NCBI RefSeq assembly: GCF_036894955.1
Contig: NZ_CP145905.1
Span: 937,501-1,001,500 of the forward strand
DNA length: 64,000 nt
Direction of reading: 5' to 3'
From: Paenibacillus sp. KS-LC4
Lineage (GTDB): Bacteria; Bacillota; Bacilli; Paenibacillales; Paenibacillaceae
The notes under the pieces are model-generated. The model was not told where the DNA came from, made no database searches, and saw only the letters and a program-made list of their open reading frames with translations. Made by a program: the position numbers and the translations under genes. Of the stretch, positions 60,810 through 64,000 are shown piece by piece (positions within the stretch are counted from its first letter, which is position 1; every line of letters begins with the position of its first letter).

Positions 60810-62633
60810 ATGATTTTTAGCGAAGAAACGAAGATCGGATATATTTGGGCAAGCCCGGAGGGGCGAAAGGTTCTGTTAAAGCATGCGCCCGAGCTTGAGC
60901 ATTCCCCTTATCTTTCTTTTATAAAAATGAATACGCTGCCGCGCTTCGCCACCTCAAACCAAGCCTTAATCCGCTCGCCGGAATGGGTAGCAGAGGTGTT
61001 GGCTGAGCTTGCTGGCATTGAATACGTAATCGAGGATGGAACGGAGCAGAAGGCCGCTTCTGCTTTAGAGAATGAGAGCAACGAAGCTTCAGCAGCGCAG
61101 CTACAGCACTCGGCAGGTGTAACGTTGGAGGCACAGGCAAGGGCGCAGGCCGATGCTGAGGGGTCAGCGAAGCTGCTTGCGCAGGGCGAAGTCGCGCGCT
61201 GGGACGTCTATGAGCTGGAACTGCATGGCCCCGCTCATGGCAATCCTTTCACGGATGCGGCGATCAGCGCCGTGTTCAGCCAAGGAGAGCGAAGCCTCAC
61301 CGTCCAAGGCTTCTATGATGGCGACGGCATCTACCGCGTGCGATTTATGCCCGATGCCGAAGGCGAATGGCGCTATCGCACGAGCAGCAGCGTCGGCGCC
61401 ATGAACGGCATTACCGGCAGCTTTGTCTGCCATAGCGCTGAAGCAGGAAACAACGGTCCGGTTCGGGTAGCGGACACGTTTCATTTTGCCTACGAGGACG
61501 GCAGCCGTTACTTGCCTGTAGGAACGACCTGTTATGCGTGGACGCATCAGGGTCAGGAGCTGGAGGAGCAGACGCTCGCCACGCTCGCGCAGACGCCCTT
61601 CAACAAGCTGCGGATGTGCGTCTTCCCCAAAGCTTACCTTTTCAATGAAAATGAACCGCCGCTGTACCCGTATGAGCGCTCCGCAGATGGACAATGGGAT
61701 TTTACGCGCTTTAATCCCGCGTTTTTCCGCCATTTGGAGCAGCGGATTGCCGAGCTAGGCAGGCTGGGCATTGAGGCGGACTTGATTTTATTCCATGCCT
61801 ACGACCGCTGGGGCTTCTCGGAAATGCCGAAGTCGGCGGATGACCGCTACCTCCGCTACATTACAGCGCGTCTGGCTGCATACCGCAACGTCTGGTGGTC
61901 GCTTGCCAATGAATATGACCTGATGTGGGCGAAGGAGGAGGCGGATTGGGAGCGTTTTGCCCAGATCGTCACGGATAATGATCCTTACGGTCATCTCATT
62001 TCCATTCATAATTGCTTCGGTTTTTATGACTATACCCGCCCTTGGATCACCCATTGCAGCGTTCAGCGGGTGGATGTATACCGGACGGCAGAGAACACCG
62101 ACCAGTGGCGCAAGGACTGGAACAAGCCGATTGTCATTGACGAATGCGCTTATGAAGGCGATATCGACATGGGCTGGGGCAATATTTCGGGCGAGGAAAT
62201 GGTGCGCCGCTTCTGGGAAGGTGCAATTCGCGGCGGTTACGTCGGCCATGGGGAAACCTATTTGCACCCCGAGGACATTTTGTGGTGGTCGAAGGGCGGC
62301 AAGCTGCATGGCACAAGCCCAGAGCGTATTGCTTTTCTGAGAAAGGTGATGGAGGAAGGGCCGGAGCAGGGCTTAAATCCATTGCGGTCTGAGTGGGACG
62401 CTCCATCGGCTGGCATTGCCGATACGTATTATTTGTTTTATTACGGCTTCAATCAGCCGCGCTACCGAAATTTTACGATGAAGCCGGGCATTGCGTATGA
62501 GGTCGAGGTGCTGGATACGTGGAATATGACGGTGACCAAGCAGACTGGCACGTATGAAGGGACGTTCCGCATTGAGCTGCCGGGCAAGCCTTACATGGCG
62601 ATTCAAATGCGGCGCGCAAATACGAATTTTTAG
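60810..62633 (+). CDS. DUF5060/DUF4038/DUF5605-type glycoside hydrolase
   Basis: 607-residue cytosolic protein. A short N-terminal region (1-110) with a low-complexity Ala/Glu/Gln linker, then a DUF5060-like beta sandwich (VARWDVYELELHGPAHGNPF, YDGDGIYRVRFMPDAEGEWR), and a TIM barrel of the DUF4038 type (YLPVGTTCYAWTHQG, WWSLANEYDLMWAK with likely acid/base Glu, KPIVIDECAYEGD with likely nucleophile Glu, WEGAIRGGYVGHGETY), ending in a DUF5605-like domain. Relatives include apiosidase-like enzymes of pectin breakdown. AGGAGG site. Under the LacI operators; followed by the fucose-isomerase-like gene. Confidence 0.85.
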   Translation: MIFSEETKIGYIWASPEGRKVLLKHAPELEHSPYLSFIKMNTLPRFATSNQALIRSPEWVAEVLAELAGIEYVIEDGTEQKAASALENESNEASAAQLQHSAGVTLEAQARAQADAEGSAKLLAQGEVARWDVYELELHGPAHGNPFTDAAISAVFSQGERSLTVQGFYDGDGIYRVRFMPDAEGEWRYRTSSSVGAMNGITGSFVCHSAEAGNNGPVRVADTFHFAYEDGSRYLPVGTTCYAWTHQGQELEEQTLATLAQTPFNKLRMCVFPKAYLFNENEPPLYPYERSADGQWDFTRFNPAFFRHLEQRIAELGRLGIEADLILFHAYDRWGFSEMPKSADDRYLRYITARLAAYRNVWWSLANEYDLMWAKEEADWERFAQIVTDNDPYGHLISIHNCFGFYDYTRPWITHCSVQRVDVYRTAENTDQWRKDWNKPIVIDECAYEGDIDMGWGNISGEEMVRRFWEGAIRGGYVGHGETYLHPEDILWWSKGGKLHGTSPERIAFLRKVMEEGPEQGLNPLRSEWDAPSAGIADTYYLFYYGFNQPRYRNFTMKPGIAYEVEVLDTWNMTVTKQTGTYEGTFRIELPGKPYMAIQMRRANTNF

Positions 62634-62713
62634 CAGATACGAAATCTTAATAGTTTAGCGGCTTATTAGCTTGGCCTAATCCATCATTATGAGTCAACAA
62701 GGGGGAGTCAACG

Positions 62714-64000
62714 GTGAAAAAGTTGAAGCTTGGCTACGCGCCGACAAGACGGTTTGTTTTTAGTGCAGAGGATGCATTTCGGTATAAGGTGCTCATCAAG
62801 GAAAAAATCGAAAGCTTCGGCATGGATATAGACATTGTCGATCTGGAGGGCCTTAACAGCGAGGGGCTGCTCTATGATGATCACATTAACGCGGATGAAA
62901 TTGCGGAGCATTTCCGTCGTGAAAATGTCGATGCGGTTTTTTTCCCGCATTGCAACTTCGGTACTGAAGACACTGTTGCCCGTGTAGGCAAGGCGCTCGG
63001 TAAGCCGGTGCTGCTGTGGGGCCCGCGCGATGAGTCGCCGCTTGAGGACGGCATGAGGCTGCGCGATACGCAGTGCGGCTTATTCGCTTCGGGCAAGGTG
63101 CTGCGCCGCTTCAACGTTCCATTCACCTATGTCACGAACACAAGGGTCGATGATCCGGTATTCGAGCGCGGCTTCACGAACTTTATCGCCGCGGCGAATG
63201 TCGTTCGTAAATTCCGTTCTTTAAGAATTTTGCAAATCGGGCCGCGCCCGGCTTCCTTTTGGACGATGATGTGCAATGAAGGCGAGCTGCTTGAGCGCTT
63301 CGGCATAGAAATTCATCCGATTACGCTAGTCGATATTCAGCGCGCCTCGCAGCGCATTGAGAAGGGCAACAGCTCGGAGCTGGCGCAAGCGATTGACTAC
63401 ATTAAAGAGAAGCTCGACTGGTCGGAGGTGACGGAAGCCGATGTGCGCCGCATTGCTGCGCTTAAGGTAGCGATGAAGCAATATGCCGTGCAGACAGGCA
63501 GCACAGCGATTGCGATTCAATGCTGGTCTTCCTTGCAGGATGCCATGGGCATTATGCCATGTCTCGCCAATGCGATTCTCACCGATGAGCAGATTCCTGT
63601 GACCTGCGAGACGGATATTCACGGCGCTATTACGTCGGTCATGGTTCAAGCGGCGACGATGAATCAGCATCCAACGTTCTTCGCAGATTTAACCGTACGC
63701 CATCCAGAAAACGCCAATGGCGAGCTGCTTTTTCACTGCGGAAACTTCCCGGTTTCCTTGTCTGTCGAGAATAAGCCGCGGCTGCGCAAGCATTTCCTGT
63801 TCGACGATCATTCACCGGGTACACATGAAGGTGAAATTAAGGGCGGAGGCATGACGCTGGCCCGCTTCGACGGCGACCACGGCGAATACCAGCTGTTTTT
63901 GGGCAAAGCCCGCGGCATTCAAGGGCCGTACACACGCGGCTCGTATGTGTGGGTTGAGGTTAATGATTGGCCGTTATGGGAAGAAAAGCTGGTCAAAGGC
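62714..64000 (+). CDS. L-fucose/L-arabinose isomerase-like protein, 3' end outside window
   Basis: 429 codons from GTG 62714 (GGGGGAG upstream) to the window end without a stop. Starts KKLKLGYAPTRRFVFSAEDA and continues with AVFFPHCNFGTEDTVARVGK, VLLWGPRDESPLEDG, AIAIQCWSSLQ, CETDIHGAITSVM and LLFHCGNFP, matching the fucose isomerase-like fold with metal-ligand Glu/Asp in CETDIHG. It probably isomerises an aldose released by the hydrolases. Same strand and 80 bases behind the DUF5060-type gene. Confidence 0.87.
   Translation, partial: MKKLKLGYAPTRRFVFSAEDAFRYKVLIKEKIESFGMDIDIVDLEGLNSEGLLYDDHINADEIAEHFRRENVDAVFFPHCNFGTEDTVARVGKALGKPVLLWGPRDESPLEDGMRLRDTQCGLFASGKVLRRFNVPFTYVTNTRVDDPVFERGFTNFIAAANVVRKFRSLRILQIGPRPASFWTMMCNEGELLERFGIEIHPITLVDIQRASQRIEKGNSSELAQAIDYIKEKLDWSEVTEADVRRIAALKVAMKQYAVQTGSTAIAIQCWSSLQDAMGIMPCLANAILTDEQIPVTCETDIHGAITSVMVQAATMNQHPTFFADLTVRHPENANGELLFHCGNFPVSLSVENKPRLRKHFLFDDHSPGTHEGEIKGGGMTLARFDGDHGEYQLFLGKARGIQGPYTRGSYVWVEVNDWPLWEEKLVKG

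Overview
The window looks like a chromosomal segment of a spore-forming member of the Paenibacillaceae, most likely Paenibacillus or a close relative. The basis is the gene families and their layout: two YesM/YesN-type two-component pairs beside Lpl-type sugar ABC importers, several plant-glycan hydrolases, AGGAGG-type ribosome sites, and long stem-T-run terminators. The species cannot be told from the sequence. No rRNA, tRNA or CRISPR array was seen.

Layout. 1-4710: a MoxR ATPase (5' end outside the window), a DUF58 protein and a TgpA-type transglutaminase in one tight operon. 5068-6606: guaA. 7014-17477: a self-contained sugar-uptake and catabolism cluster (divergent histidine kinase/response regulator, ABC importer, one D-2-hydroxyacid dehydrogenase, four different xylose-isomerase-like TIM-barrel proteins). 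It is bracketed by near-identical hairpin terminators and followed by an IS3 transposase remnant. 17841-24135: trhO, a MarR/SDR pair, a DUF4359 protein, an HNH nuclease, a truncated MazG-like fragment, a secreted esterase and a 54-residue secreted peptide. 24261-30032: an OmpR-type two-component pair divergent from a VTC / DUF4956 / Cthe_2159-like operon. 30325-34553: a purine permease, a phosphodiester glycosidase with a coiled-coil membrane partner, and msrAB.

34560-39226 is an AT-rich graveyard: a broken ABC transporter, a Cys-rich peptide reading frame with an in-frame stop, a group II intron whose reverse transcriptase and 3' end lie 2.35 kb apart, a secreted protein of unknown family, and phage-like fragments. 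39297-64000 is dominated by a plant-glycan utilisation locus: a GH43 beta-xylosidase pseudogene, a YesM/YesN pair, a substrate-binding lipoprotein, two permeases, a large GH106-like hydrolase, a GH35-like enzyme, a LacI regulator, a DUF5060/DUF4038-type hydrolase and a fucose-isomerase-like enzyme that runs off the end. The importer is split by a 6.8 kb block holding a 2,3-diaminopropionate module (sbnB, sbnA, adenylate-forming ligase), a YheC/YheD-type ATP-grasp protein, and a LysR/butanediol dehydrogenase pair.

The most notable signal is regulatory. Three promoters (before the GH43 pseudogene, the binding lipoprotein and the permeases) share the same architecture: two direct repeats of a GTCGT-type core exactly 22 bp apart, the nearer one 31-32 bp before a TACAAT/TATCAT -10 box. 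This fits an operator for the locus's own AraC-type response regulator, and it ties the split importer into one regulon. Other leads are the four-TIM-barrel catabolic cluster with no obvious known pathway, the diaminopropionate module without a visible NRPS or siderophore synthetase, a cluster of TTTAGT operators for the LacI regulator, and intergenic repeats (a 135 bp dispersed element in two places and 7-bp tandem arrays on both sides of the GH35-like gene).
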